Positions 8,198 through 16,909 are shown, counted from the stretch's first letter. The stretch is DNA of 64,000 nucleotides from Acidobacteriaceae bacterium KBS 146 (GCA_000688615.1 JHVA01000001.1:3596001-3660000), one strand, 5' to 3'. Notes: a model not told the origin generated them from the sequence alone. Program-made: numbers and translations.

Positions 8198-10042
8198 ATG
8201 CATCGGCGCAAGGAAACCAATCTACTGCGACGGAGTGCGCTGCTGATCGCGTGTACGCCGCTCGTTCTGCTCGCAGGATGTCCGCAGGACAAGGCGACTC
8301 AGGCGGCAGCACCCGGCAAGGTGCCAGCGGGGGCGACGGCGCCTTCGGTGGCAGGCTCGCCTTCCGGCAACGGAACACAGGGGACAGCGCGTACGACTGC
8401 ACAGACTGTTGAAGACTCCACGAAGGCCTATCGAGCTCAGCAGCTGATCGCGCGCGCGGAGCAGAGCTATCACAGCGGCGTTACCAACTATCGTGCCGGG
8501 CATCTTGAAGCAGCGCGCGCCGACTTTGACGCTGCCGTCGATCAGATGCTGACCAGTGGATTGGATCTCAAGAGCGATCCGCAGCTGAGCGACGAGTTCG
8601 AACATCTTCTGGATGCGGTCAACTCGCTGGAGATTGCAGCTCTCAAGCAGGGCAATGGACTCTCTCCGGCGGTGGAAGCGGCTCCGCTCGATACGGCCAA
8701 CGAGGTTACCTTTCCTCCCAACGCCGCTCTGACGGCGCAACTGAATGCGGAGCTGAAGACGACCCAGTCGGACTTTCCTCTGGTCGTCAATGACTACGTT
8801 GCCGGATTCATCAGCTACTTTTCCAGCTCGTCGACAGGACATGCTCATTTGCTGCGCTCGCTGGAGCGCGCCGGCAAGTACAAAGACATGATCTCGAAGA
8901 ATCTTCGGGAGGAAGGCGTACCGCAGGACCTGATCTATCTGGCCGTCGCTGAGTCCGGCTTTCAGCCGCAGGCGCTCAACGCTCACACGGGAGCTGGCGG
9001 CATGTGGCAGTTCATGCCCTTTGCGAACGCGTATGGACTCGCGAGAAATGGTTGGGTCGACGAGCGGTTCGATCCGGAGAAGTCGTCGAAGGCGTATGCG
9101 CGTTACATGAAGACGCTTCACGATCAGTTTGGCGATTGGTATCTGGCAATGGCAGCCTACGACTGGGGTCCAGGAAACGTGCAGCGCGCGGTCATGCGAA
9201 CCGGGTATGCGGATTTCTGGGAGCTGTACCGCCGCGGCGTGCTGCCTGGGGAGACCAAGAACTATGTGCCGGGCATTATTGCCGCCATCATCATGGCCAA
9301 GAATCCCACCCAGTACGGATTGGACAAGCTCGTTCCGGATGCGCCGGTGATCTCTGACACCGTTACGGTCGACTACTCGATCGACCTTCCGTTAGTTGCC
9401 GATCTTACCGGAGCGTCCCTGCAGGAGATTGTTGCACTCAATCCTAGCCTGCTGCGTCTGAACACGCCTCAGGACATGCCGTTCGATCTTCATATTCCTA
9501 CGGGCACGCTCGATACCTTTCAGACGCGGGTGAAGGAGATTCCTGTCGATAAGCGATCGACCTGGCGCTTCCATGTAGTGAAGGCAGGGGAGTCGTTGGA
9601 ATCGATTGCGACGATGCTGCATGCGCGGGTCGCAGATATCGCCGAGGCAAACGATATCGCGAGGGACGATCCCCCCGAGTCCGGAGACGAGCTAGTGGTT
9701 CCGGTAACGATCGCGACGACGAAGCATGCGCAGTATTACAAGCTGCAGCGTGGCGATACGCTAATCACGGTAGCGGACCGATTCGGTGTCTCGGTCGAGA
9801 ATCTTCGCCGCTGGAATCATCTCTCTTCCAATGTCGTGAAGCCGGGCCGTTCGTTGGCTGTGGCAGAGCCGATTAAGCTTGCGCCACGCACACGAAGCCG
9901 CAAGACGACAGTGAGCGCGAAGAGCACACGACCGTCCTCCCGCACGCACTCTTCTTCGCGAAAGACGAGCCTAAGCGCGACGAAGACGACGAGTGCGAAG
10001 TCGAAATCTTCTTCCAAATCGAAAAAGAAAGCTGCACGATAA
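8198..10042 (+). CDS. MltD-like lipoprotein lytic transglycosylase with LysM domains
   Basis: The 614-residue protein has a lipobox LAGC at residues 25-28, so it should be anchored to a membrane facing the periplasm. A region of helical repeats (about 70-190) precedes the soluble lytic transglycosylase domain with its catalytic Glu in AESGFQPQALNAHTGAGGMW (about residues 250-270) and the AAYDWGPGNV motif. Two LysM modules lie near residues 448-500 (FHVVKAGESLESIA) and 512-556 (YYKLQRGDTLITVADRFGV), which bind peptidoglycan. The last 55 residues are a Ser/Lys/Arg-rich tail. The enzyme cleaves glycan strands to 1,6-anhydro products. A site AGGAACA lies just before the ATG. Domain order matches MltD. 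Confidence 0.93.
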   Translation: MHRRKETNLLRRSALLIACTPLVLLAGCPQDKATQAAAPGKVPAGATAPSVAGSPSGNGTQGTARTTAQTVEDSTKAYRAQQLIARAEQSYHSGVTNYRAGHLEAARADFDAAVDQMLTSGLDLKSDPQLSDEFEHLLDAVNSLEIAALKQGNGLSPAVEAAPLDTANEVTFPPNAALTAQLNAELKTTQSDFPLVVNDYVAGFISYFSSSSTGHAHLLRSLERAGKYKDMISKNLREEGVPQDLIYLAVAESGFQPQALNAHTGAGGMWQFMPFANAYGLARNGWVDERFDPEKSSKAYARYMKTLHDQFGDWYLAMAAYDWGPGNVQRAVMRTGYADFWELYRRGVLPGETKNYVPGIIAAIIMAKNPTQYGLDKLVPDAPVISDTVTVDYSIDLPLVADLTGASLQEIVALNPSLLRLNTPQDMPFDLHIPTGTLDTFQTRVKEIPVDKRSTWRFHVVKAGESLESIATMLHARVADIAEANDIARDDPPESGDELVVPVTIATTKHAQYYKLQRGDTLITVADRFGVSVENLRRWNHLSSNVVKPGRSLAVAEPIKLAPRTRSRKTTVSAKSTRPSSRTHSSSRKTSLSATKTTSAKSKSSSKSKKKAAR

Positions 10043-10219
10043 GCTTCCCTGCAAAAAAGAGTGCTTGCCATTGCTGGCGCGCAGAGGCATCCTGTTGCTA
10101 GAATCACGTGCCAGGATCGAGCAACAGATTCAGCATGCATCGAAACGGGATAGAAGGATCGAAGCGGTGCAGTGGATTCAAAGTTCAGGGAAGTCAATGC
10201 AGCCAGGGGATAAGCGACC

Positions 10220-11053
10220 ATGATGTTTGAAGACGAGACGATCAGGTATTACGCAGCGGCCGCGGACGATAATGGTTTCGATGACGATGATGATCTAGAT
10301 CAACAGTTTCTCGAAGACGAGGAAGAGGAAGAGGTCATAGTCTCCTCCGACGACGATGACGCAGATGAGCTCGACGACGAAGAGAGCAACCAGATCTTCG
10401 GTCGAGAAGAGACCGAAAACGAAGACCGCGCAGAAGACGCCCGGATCTTTGCTCCGCCTCCTTCTCCTGTGGCACCGTATACGCCGGCAAGCCGCGAGTC
10501 CGAGGTTCCCAGAAGCGAGCCTGTTACCGGAGTGAAGCGAACGCCAGCCAAAAAGAGCTCCAGCAAAGGCGCGACGAAGAAAGCGGCACCCGCGAAGACT
10601 GCACCGGCGAAGGCGGCCAAGAAGGCTGTTGCGAAGAAAGCTGCCACCAAGCAAGCTGCACCGGTGAAGGCGGCCAAGAAGGCCGTTAAGAAGAGTGCAC
10701 CCACGAAATCGAAGAAGGTAGCTGCAAAGAAGTCAGCAGCGAAGAAGGGCTCCAAGTCCATGCCTTCCACAAGATCTGCCGCGAAGAAAGCCGGGACCCA
10801 GCGCGGCGGGAAGGTCGTCTCGAAAAAGGCGGCCAGCAAGAAGGTCACGGCAAGCAGCAAAAAATCCATGAAGAGAGGTACGAACAACTTGGCAACGAAG
10901 AAAGCAGCAAAAAAGGCAACGAAGAAGGCTGTAAAGAAGGCTCCCGCAAAGAAGGCGGTCAAGAAGGCTCCTGCTAAGAAGGCAGCCAAGAAGGCTCCTG
11001 CGAAGAAGGCAGCAAAGAAGGCCACCGCAAAGAAGACGGCAGCAAAGAAGTAA
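10220..11053 (+). CDS. Bipolar protein: acidic N-terminus and histone-H1-like Lys/Ala repeat C-terminus
   Basis: This 277-residue protein has two opposed halves. Residues about 1-85 are strongly acidic (DDDDDLDQQFLEDEEEEEV and further Asp/Glu runs); after a short Pro-rich hinge (about 85-115) the rest is Lys/Ala/Pro rich, with repeats of the form KKAPAKKA and KKAAKKA dominating residues 225-277. The second half resembles bacterial histone-H1-like proteins (Hc1/AlgP type), which bind DNA non-specifically. The acidic half could shield the tail or bind another basic partner; that is inference. The nucleotide repeats (variants of AAGAAGGC) make the 3' end prone to slippage and length change. A start is provided by ATGATG at 10220, with an AGGGG-like site before it. 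A bidirectional terminator follows. Confidence 0.85.
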   Translation: MMFEDETIRYYAAAADDNGFDDDDDLDQQFLEDEEEEEVIVSSDDDDADELDDEESNQIFGREETENEDRAEDARIFAPPPSPVAPYTPASRESEVPRSEPVTGVKRTPAKKSSSKGATKKAAPAKTAPAKAAKKAVAKKAATKQAAPVKAAKKAVKKSAPTKSKKVAAKKSAAKKGSKSMPSTRSAAKKAGTQRGGKVVSKKAASKKVTASSKKSMKRGTNNLATKKAAKKATKKAVKKAPAKKAVKKAPAKKAAKKAPAKKAAKKATAKKTAAKK

Positions 11054-11074
11054 ACACGATCTACTAAGGCAAGC

Positions 11075-11116
11075 AAAAAGGCCCGGTCTGCTCCCCGTGA
11101 GCGCCCGGGCCTTTTT
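11075..11116. terminator. Bidirectional rho-independent terminator
   Basis: AAAAAGGCCCGG at 11075-11086 pairs with its complement at 11105-11116, ending in TTTTT. With A-tract and T-tract on either side it can serve both the H1-like gene (+) and the peroxiredoxin gene (-). Confidence 0.92.
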
Positions 11117-11133
11117 GCGTCTGCTGAACGGTT

Positions 11134-11679
11134 CTATTTCTTATTTGCCGCGATCTCGGCGAGCACCTCTTCGCTGTGCTTCTGCACATCCACCTTCGGC
11201 CAGACCTTGACCACCTTGCCCTGGGGCGAGATTAGAAAGGTCTGCCGGCTGGCGAACTTCATATCGCCATGGGTCATGACGGGAACTCCATAGGTATCCA
11301 CCACCTTGTGGTCAGGATCGGCCAGCAGCTTGAAGCTGAAGGTATCCTTCGCGCACCATGCCTTGTGTCCCTCGACCGTGTCGAGGCTAACACCAAGTAC
11401 GACCGCGTTTGCAGCATCATACTTCGACATATCCCGCTGGAAGTTGTGGGCCTCGATCGTGCATCCGGTCGTCTGATCCTTCGGGTAGAAGTAAAGGACG
11501 ACCCATTTGCCTTTGTAGTCGGACAGACTGACCGGCTTATCTTCCTGCGAGGGCAGGGTAAAGTTGGGAGCCGTTGAGCCAGCCTCTACAGCATCGGCAG
11601 CAGCGTGGGCTCTCGTCCCAAACCCGCAAGCCGCCACGACACCAAGCACCACTGCAATCCACATTGTTTTGCGCATCAT
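11134..11679 (-). CDS. Periplasmic peroxiredoxin of the PrxQ/BCP type
   Basis: The 181-residue protein has a signal peptide (cleavage after RAHA, about residue 26) and a peroxiredoxin fold: APNFTLPSQEDKPVSLSDYK, then WVVLYFYPKDQTTGCT with the peroxidatic Cys at residue 73. Two details differ from textbook BCP: the usual TPGC is TTGC, and the residue five after the Cys is His78, where many PrxQ proteins have the resolving Cys. A second Cys at 109, 36 residues on, is placed like the resolving Cys of the other PrxQ subgroup. It would reduce hydroperoxides outside the cytoplasm. A GGGGAACG site precedes the tandem ATG codons. It ends 18 bp from the shared terminator. Confidence 0.93.
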   Translation of the reverse strand: MMRKTMWIAVVLGVVAACGFGTRAHAAADAVEAGSTAPNFTLPSQEDKPVSLSDYKGKWVVLYFYPKDQTTGCTIEAHNFQRDMSKYDAANAVVLGVSLDTVEGHKAWCAKDTFSFKLLADPDHKVVDTYGVPVMTHGDMKFASRQTFLISPQGKVVKVWPKVDVQKHSEEVLAEIAANKK

Positions 11680-11802
11680 CGTTCCCCTTTATTGGACCTC
11701 TTCTGTTAATACGGACATTGGCCGGGTAAGACGCGCGTCGGCACCCGCGCTCAACGAAATTTTACTCCGCAGAGACAATTGCTCGTTGCAGGACAGGCTT
11801 TG

Positions 11803-12675
11803 CTATTCGGCGACGATCGCGAGTCCGGCCTCGTCGGCCGCCCTGACGATGGCGGGCGGGTCGAACATCAGGGTTCTGCCGGCTTCGATCGCCAGGCAGG
11901 TAGCTCCGGCGCGCTGCATGGTCTGGATCGTGGGAACGCCGATGACGGGAACGTCGAAGCGCATGTCCTGGTTCGGTTTAGCGACCTTGACCACCGTGAG
12001 GGAGCGCCGAAGCGTGGTGTCCTGCTGGCCATCGGTTCGCAGGACGTCTTCCGCTTCGAGAGTGCGGAAGAGAGCCCCGGCGCGTTCGATGGTGGCGTCC
12101 GTGCCTTCCATGGCCTCAACCGCAACGCAGGCCTGCGCAGCGATGACGACGGTCTGTCCCAGATCGTAGCCGGCGATGGCGCGCGCAACCGTCCGGCCAT
12201 AGGCGATGTCCTGTTGCTCCTGATCGTCGGGGGCTCGTCGGGTTAGTACGCCCGCTTTTGCCAGGAGTGGTTCCAAAAACTGTGTGGACGAGATCAGCTC
12301 GATGCCTTCGTCTCCCAACACCTTGGCGACGGCTCCCAGAAGCATGTCGGTTGAGCGCGTCCGCAGGTTGAGCAGAAGCTTGGCGAGTCGCCAGTCAGGC
12401 CGGATGCTCGAAAAAATTTGCTTATGCTTGACCTGACCGGCCATGACGGCGCGGTTGACTCCTTCGCTGTGAAAGACCTCAATCAAACGGGAGAGTTCGC
12501 CGAGCGACATCCAGTGAACATGGACGTCGGGATCGGCGGCGGCTCGCGCGTTCATCGCCGGGTCGGTCTCTTCCTTGATGGCTGCAACAACGACAATCAG
12601 GCCATGGGCGCGTGCTGCATCCAGAAGAAGGAAAGGGAAGCGGCCATTCCCTGCGATCAGGCCAAGTTTCGACAT
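11803..12675 (-). CDS. lpxI: UDP-2,3-diacylglucosamine pyrophosphatase LpxI
   Basis: The 290-residue protein matches the LpxI (formerly DUF1009) family: opening KLGLIAGNGRFPFLLLDAAR, central VMAGQVKHKQIF and STDMLLGAVAKVLGDEGIEL, and a C-terminal domain with VKVAKPNQDMRFDVPVIGVP. LpxI hydrolyses UDP-2,3-diacylglucosamine to lipid X in lipid A synthesis at the cytoplasmic face of the inner membrane, replacing LpxH in many bacteria. Together with fabZ and lpxA at 20.6-21.9 kb it shows that this organism makes lipid A. The glycosyltransferase upstream lies on the same strand, but 146 bp and a hairpin separate them, so co-transcription is uncertain. Confidence 0.93.
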   Translation of the reverse strand: MSKLGLIAGNGRFPFLLLDAARAHGLIVVVAAIKEETDPAMNARAAADPDVHVHWMSLGELSRLIEVFHSEGVNRAVMAGQVKHKQIFSSIRPDWRLAKLLLNLRTRSTDMLLGAVAKVLGDEGIELISSTQFLEPLLAKAGVLTRRAPDDQEQQDIAYGRTVARAIAGYDLGQTVVIAAQACVAVEAMEGTDATIERAGALFRTLEAEDVLRTDGQQDTTLRRSLTVVKVAKPNQDMRFDVPVIGVPTIQTMQRAGATCLAIEAGRTLMFDPPAIVRAADEAGLAIVAE

Positions 12676-12710
12676 TGGCTTACTTTAACTCAAGCCGCCT
12701 GGTTGCGTCG

Positions 12711-12741
12711 CTTTCCGTAGAGGGATTCCCTCTATGGAAAG
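12711..12741. other. Strong hairpin between the glycosyltransferase and lpxI
   Basis: Inverted repeat of 15-nt arms at 12711-12725 and 12727-12741 with a single G-T pair; folded, it gives a 13-bp stem and the loop GATTC. No T-run follows on either strand. It lies 36 bp before the lpxI start and 81 bp after the glycosyltransferase stop, so it may be a weak terminator, a processing site or an lpxI leader element. Confidence 0.6.
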
Positions 12742-12821
12742 GGCGAGTTTCGTGCGAAGTACTGTAGTGGAATCGATGGAAGGAATGCTGTCACGGCAGG
12801 GGATGTACTTGGATCTTCGGA

Positions 12822-13685
12822 CTACTTCCAGATGGTATCGAGCAGAAGAAGCCGGCGGAGCTGCTGGTTGCGTGTATAGCGAATTAATCTGCGGTCCTGC
12901 ACCTGGGGGATGTGCTGCCAGTAACCCTTCAGAAATCCGAGCATCAGACCCACCGAACCGACCATGTAAGGATACTTGGTGCTTCGAACAGCGCACTTTA
13001 CCAACATAAAGAGAGGGTGGTAGCCGGTTATGTAGTTGGCGCGGCCATCTTTGATCGCGTTCTTCCAGGCTCCGTCAGCTGCACCGGTATAGCGATGATG
13101 CAACAACTGGAACTCCGGGAAGCTGCGCGTCTTCCAACCCAGCATGTTGGCTTTCAACTCATCCACAGTATCCCAACCCGGCGCGCGCATCAGGCCACCG
13201 ATATCGTCCCAGCACTCGCGTCTGTAGATCTTGGTAGCCCCACGAACGTGAAACTGAGGGCTCTTCTCCAGAACCACTTCGCCATTGAGTTCATGGTAGA
13301 TTCCCCCTCCGCTGATCCCGAGGCGGGGATCCTTTGCAAATTCGGTAAGGCATTTTGCGAAGTAGTCGGGTGCGAAGCTGAGGTCTCCGTCAAGCTTTAC
13401 GACGAAATTCCAGTCGCTGCATGCGATGCGGGAAAAACCATCGTAAAACGCATCAATCTCTCCTCCTGCGGAGTTGCGGAAGCCCCTGTCGTTCCGATGG
13501 CAGACCGTCATCCAGGGATAGCGCTGAGCGTAACGGTCCATGATCTCTCCCGTTCGGTCGCGCGAGCCGTCGTTCATCAGAATCCATTGAGTCGGTCGAA
13601 TATTTTGTTCAACAACCGATTGAATCGTTCGTTCCAGGTAATCTTCTTCGTCACGAGCCGGTGTAATGAGGATGTATTTGGTCAT
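12822..13685 (-). CDS. Family 2 glycosyltransferase
   Basis: The 287-residue protein has the GT-A fold of GT2 enzymes: YILITPARDEEDYLERTIQS at the N-terminus, the nucleotide-binding DGSRDRT at about 38-44, and the metal-binding region KLDGDLSF (a DXD motif, about residues 97-104). It ends with a hydrophobic stretch GSVGLMLGFLKGYW that may touch the membrane. Such enzymes transfer a sugar from a nucleotide donor to polysaccharide, lipid or protein; donor and acceptor are not predictable. A GGGAG site stands six bases before the ATG. It precedes lpxI on the same strand, which might hint at envelope glycan work, but the gap is wide. Confidence 0.9.
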   Translation of the reverse strand: MTKYILITPARDEEDYLERTIQSVVEQNIRPTQWILMNDGSRDRTGEIMDRYAQRYPWMTVCHRNDRGFRNSAGGEIDAFYDGFSRIACSDWNFVVKLDGDLSFAPDYFAKCLTEFAKDPRLGISGGGIYHELNGEVVLEKSPQFHVRGATKIYRRECWDDIGGLMRAPGWDTVDELKANMLGWKTRSFPEFQLLHHRYTGAADGAWKNAIKDGRANYITGYHPLFMLVKCAVRSTKYPYMVGSVGLMLGFLKGYWQHIPQVQDRRLIRYTRNQQLRRLLLLDTIWK

Positions 13686-14110
13686 TTAGAACTCCCATGG
13701 GAGATGCGTCCACCACGCATGCACATGTCAAGGCGTCGACGATACTCAGGTATCCCTGTTCTCATGCGTCCATTTGCCTTTCTTGCTGGCGCATGAGGCG
13801 TCCAACGAACATTCAGAATATTGCGCACCAATTCATACTGCTGCAAGTCCAAGGCCAAACTAGAGCCCAGGCGATCGCTTCGCAGCGCCGCAATAGATAG
13901 GACACGCTGTCTTCCAGGATGTTCCGGTGCGATCGGGGGGGCGGCAGGCCTCGATCTACATTCAAACGTATGCAAGATTCGGGGACGAGTTGCAGTGACT
14001 TGCAACTCAAGATGCTTCTCAAAACGCTCGCTCAAGTAAGCGCGAAAATCATGGTTTTCTTGAAGATTTCTTCATTGCAGGCCCCTGCGTGTTGTGCTTT
14101 AGTGACTGCC
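13686..14110. other. Intergenic region with no recognisable gene
   Basis: About 425 bp between the glycosyltransferase start and the GMC oxidoreductase fragment. Open frames on both strands (for example 13682-14035 minus) show no family features. With the gene fragment that follows, it looks like degraded DNA at a junction, but I cannot name a source. Confidence 0.4.
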
Positions 14111-14404
14111 ATGCACATCGACCTCGAAGCCCGAGGTTTACCGCCGGCCTGCCTGTCGGATGTGTGTGTGATCGGCGGCGGGGTCGCAGGGATTCTACTT
14201 GCGTGGCGCCTGGAACAGAGCGGTCGGGATATCCACCTTCTGGAGGCCGGGGGCCTGGAGTTCGAAGAGCGAAGTCAGAGGCTCTGCCGCACGAAGATCG
14301 TGGGCGAGCCTCACATAGGTGCTCAACTTCACCATGATGGCTCTAGCCTTTGGTTGGCGGACAGGCTTCAGGCAGATATGAACCATGTCCGCACGATGTC
14401 TTAG
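14111..14404 (+). pseudogene. N-terminal fragment of a GMC-type FAD-dependent oxidoreductase
   Basis: The 97-codon frame starts at an ATG and contains the FAD-binding beta-alpha-beta motif DVCVIGGGVAGILLAWRLEQ followed by LLEAGGLEFEERSQRL. This is the usual opening of a family of GMC oxidoreductases of more than 500 residues. Similarity fades after about residue 65 (VGEPHIG) and the frame ends at 14404, so all catalytic parts are missing. The following DNA belongs to a convergent small membrane-protein gene, which suggests a deletion or insertion joint. A functional small FAD-binding protein seems unlikely. Confidence 0.6.
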
Positions 14405-14721
14405 GGCACCGGGTGCATATGGCTCTTGTGACGGGCTCGCACCGCCACATATCGAACAAGCAACAACATCATCGACGCAAGAAAGAGAACCGCCAGCATG
14501 GGGCGCAGATGCGCGGCGACAGATACTCCGGCGCCGGCTCCTATCCAGAGCGTCAGATATGCAGCAATGCACATCGGACACTTCGGCAGCAGGAGCAACA
14601 GGGCACCCGAACTCACACATCCGCTCATTCCCTGCCGCCAGCGGCGTTGCTGAGATCTGTTTTGTCCACGGCAGCAGTGCAACGTCGCGATTGGAAGAGA
14701 AGACTTCCTCTCGCCATTCAT
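14401..14721 (-). CDS. Small membrane protein with CPMC motif
   Basis: The 106-residue protein starts MNGERKSSLP with GGGGA upstream; an ATG 21 codons earlier (14784) is less likely. It has an N-terminal Cys/Arg-rich stretch (TLHCCRGQNRSQQRR), then two hydrophobic helices: GALLLLLPKCPMCIAAYLTL and LRPMLAVLFLASMMLLLVR. The CPMC motif at the end of the first helix is seen in small acidobacterial membrane proteins, and the two cysteines could bind a metal or a disulphide partner as in MerC-like proteins. I cannot assign a function. Its 3' end overlaps the stop of the GMC fragment by four bases. Confidence 0.6.
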   Translation of the reverse strand: MNGERKSSLPIATLHCCRGQNRSQQRRWRQGMSGCVSSGALLLLLPKCPMCIAAYLTLWIGAGAGVSVAAHLRPMLAVLFLASMMLLLVRYVAVRARHKSHMHPVP

Positions 14722-14978
14722 AGAAGAATCCCCTTTCCGTTCATGAGGAGGCATCGTCGACAACATCCAATAATCCTTTTGCACTCGATTTTCAATACAG
14801 GTTTAAATGGCAAACCGTAATGTGCCCCGGTTGTCGTTCGCATCTGCCGTACTCGTCGTGCGACGCTTAGAAACAGCGAAACTGCTCGTTCTTCGGATGA
14901 CCTCACCGTTCGTGGCCATGAGATATATTTAGTCCCGGGTGTCGAAACAGTGGGAGTGACAAATGTGGCGGGATTCCA

Positions 14979-16199
14979 ATGGATTCGATGATCACCTCCG
15001 CGGCGCGCGCGCTCGCAAGGGGAGATGCGCTCGGAGCATTGAAACGAGTTTCGTTGCGTGAGGATGCCCCCGCGCTCGCCTTGCGCGGCATCGCGATGGC
15101 ACAGCTCGGCGATCTCGCTCGAGCGAAGACGCTGTTACGAAACGCGGCGCGCGCCTTCGGCCCAAAAGAATCGCTGGCTCGCGCAAGATGCCTCGTTGCC
15201 GAAGCAGAGATTGCCCTTGCCTCACGCGATCTTGGGTGGTCGGCGAAAGCGCTCGATGCCGCCGGTGCCACCCTGCAACGCCACGGGGACCACTGGAACG
15301 CCGCGCACGCGCGCCATCTCGAGATTCGACGTCTTCTCCTGACCGGGAGACTCAACGAAGCTGAACAGATGCTACTTGCGGTCAAAGCAGAGTCCCTACC
15401 GCCTCCATTGAGAACCATCCACGAGCTTGCGGTTGCGGGACTCGCCATGCGGCGCCTCCGTACGCAACCCGCTCGCGCTGCGCTGATGCGAGCGGAACGA
15501 TATGCGCGTCAGGCAGGGATTCCCGCACTGATGGCAGAGGTCGAAAGCGCCGCCCTTGTGCTGCGGACTCCCGCTGCGCGACAGATCGTTAAGGGCAGCG
15601 AGCGGCCACTGCTGCTCGGTGAGGTCGAAGCCCTTCTGGCCTCCACAGCTCTCATCGTCGATGCTTGCCGTTATGTCGTGCGAGATGCCTCGACGGCAGT
15701 CTCGCTCGCGGGCCGCCCCGTCTTGTTTGCGCTGGCCCGGGCTCTGGCAGAAGCGTGGCCCTGCGATGTTGCGCGCGACGAGCTTCTCGCCAAAGCCTTT
15801 GGAGCGCGATTGCTGGACGAATCTCATCGCGCGCGTCTGCGAGTCGAAGTCGGTCGTCTGCGCCGTGTCATCCGACCACTGGCCGATATCAGCGCAACCA
15901 GCCGGGGATTCATTCTTGCGCCCCGAAACGCGGCGGAGGTAGTCGTGCTCGCTCGTCCCGTCGATGAGGAACATGCTGCAGTTCTTGCTCTTCTAGCCGA
16001 CGGTGAGTCCTGGTCGAGCTCGGCGCTGGCGCTCGCTCTGGGAACAAGCCAGCGCACCGTGCAGCGAGCGCTTGACTCCCTCGCGGAGGCGGGAAAAACG
16101 CAGTCGTTTGGCCGGGGAAGAGCTCTCCGTTGGACCACACCGCCAATGCCGGGATTCGCGACGACTTTGTTACTCACCAGTCCCTTTGTAAGTGAGTAG
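14979..16199 (+). CDS. Transcriptional regulator with TPR-like and winged-helix domains
   Basis: The 406-residue protein begins with Ala/Leu/Arg-rich helical repeats (about residues 1-190) resembling TPRs. A segment around residues 235-310 (RPVLFALARALAEAWPCDVA, RARLRVEVGRLRRVIRPLAD, GFILAP) resembles an OmpR/BTAD-type winged helix. A second helix-turn-helix lies near residues 325-385 (SSALALALGTSQRTVQRALD). It should be a cytoplasmic DNA-binding regulator. The beta-propeller gene follows nine bases after its stop, so the two form an operon. Codon use is very rich in GCG, CGC and CTC compared with neighbours, which together with the fragments upstream suggests transfer. An ATG three codons in (14988) is an alternative start. 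Confidence 0.7.
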   Translation: MDSMITSAARALARGDALGALKRVSLREDAPALALRGIAMAQLGDLARAKTLLRNAARAFGPKESLARARCLVAEAEIALASRDLGWSAKALDAAGATLQRHGDHWNAAHARHLEIRRLLLTGRLNEAEQMLLAVKAESLPPPLRTIHELAVAGLAMRRLRTQPARAALMRAERYARQAGIPALMAEVESAALVLRTPAARQIVKGSERPLLLGEVEALLASTALIVDACRYVVRDASTAVSLAGRPVLFALARALAEAWPCDVARDELLAKAFGARLLDESHRARLRVEVGRLRRVIRPLADISATSRGFILAPRNAAEVVVLARPVDEEHAAVLALLADGESWSSSALALALGTSQRTVQRALDSLAEAGKTQSFGRGRALRWTTPPMPGFATTLLLTSPFVSE

Positions 16200-16208
16200 G
16201 ATCATGGC

Positions 16209-16853
16209 ATGAATCGATCAGCAGCCGAAATCATTCGCGAGTACGGTCCTTTTTCGGGAGTCGACCAGGTGCATGGCCTTACCTATGACGGGCATAACGT
16301 CTGGTTCGCCTCTGGAGACAAGATAAACGCTCTCGATCCATCGACCGGAAAGGCGGTGCGCTCGATTGAAGTCGCCGCTCACGCAGGTACGGCCTTTGAC
16401 GGCGAACATCTGTTTCAGCTCGCCGAGGATCTCATCCAGAAGATCGATCCGAAGACCGGCCATATCCTCTCGACGATTCCGGCCCCCGGCGGAGGCGCCG
16501 ACTCGGGGCTTGCGTGGTCGGAGGGTACGCTCTGGGTCGGGCAATATCGCGACCGGAAGATCTATCAGATCGATCCTGAGACAGGGGCGATTCTTCGCAC
16601 CATCGAATCCAACCGCTTTGTTACCGGCGTCACCTGGATCGATGGAGAGCTCTGGCATGCCACCTGGGAAGGAGACGAGAGCGATCTGAGGAGGATCGAT
16701 CCTGCGACAGGAGAGGTTCAGGAGAAGCTCGATATGCCTCGCGGAGTCGGTATCTCGGGCCTGGAGTCCAACGGCGTCGATCAGTTCTTCTGCGGCGGAG
16801 GAAAGACCGGAAAGATCAGAGCAGTCCGGCGACCCCGGCGAAAAGTCGTCTAG
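16209..16853 (+). CDS. Small beta-propeller protein (Vgb/glutamine-cyclotransferase-like)
   Basis: The 214-residue protein lacks a signal peptide and consists of about five repeated blades of the type GLTYDGHNVWFASG, INALDPSTGKAVRSIE, LAWSEGTLWVGQYRDRKIYQ and VTWIDGELWHATWEGDES. This is the pattern of Vgb/SMP-30-like and glutamine cyclotransferase propellers. The usual plant-type glutamine cyclotransferase residues cannot be judged here, so no reaction is claimed. It is the second gene of a two-gene unit with the regulator at 14979 and may be its sensor partner or its target. It is shorter than a full seven-bladed propeller. Confidence 0.7.
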   Translation: MNRSAAEIIREYGPFSGVDQVHGLTYDGHNVWFASGDKINALDPSTGKAVRSIEVAAHAGTAFDGEHLFQLAEDLIQKIDPKTGHILSTIPAPGGGADSGLAWSEGTLWVGQYRDRKIYQIDPETGAILRTIESNRFVTGVTWIDGELWHATWEGDESDLRRIDPATGEVQEKLDMPRGVGISGLESNGVDQFFCGGGKTGKIRAVRRPRRKVV

Positions 16854-16909
16854 CGGCATCTCCATTGGGGTTGAGGATTCGTTGTGAACTCGCACGATCC
16901 TGTGAGGGC

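Noticed and set aside
10300..11076. Long Phe/Ala-rich minus-strand frame opposite to the H1-like gene
   Set aside because: It is the mirror of the Lys/Ala codon repeats (AAG/GCC read as CTT/GGC) and shows no topology or start signal of a real membrane protein.
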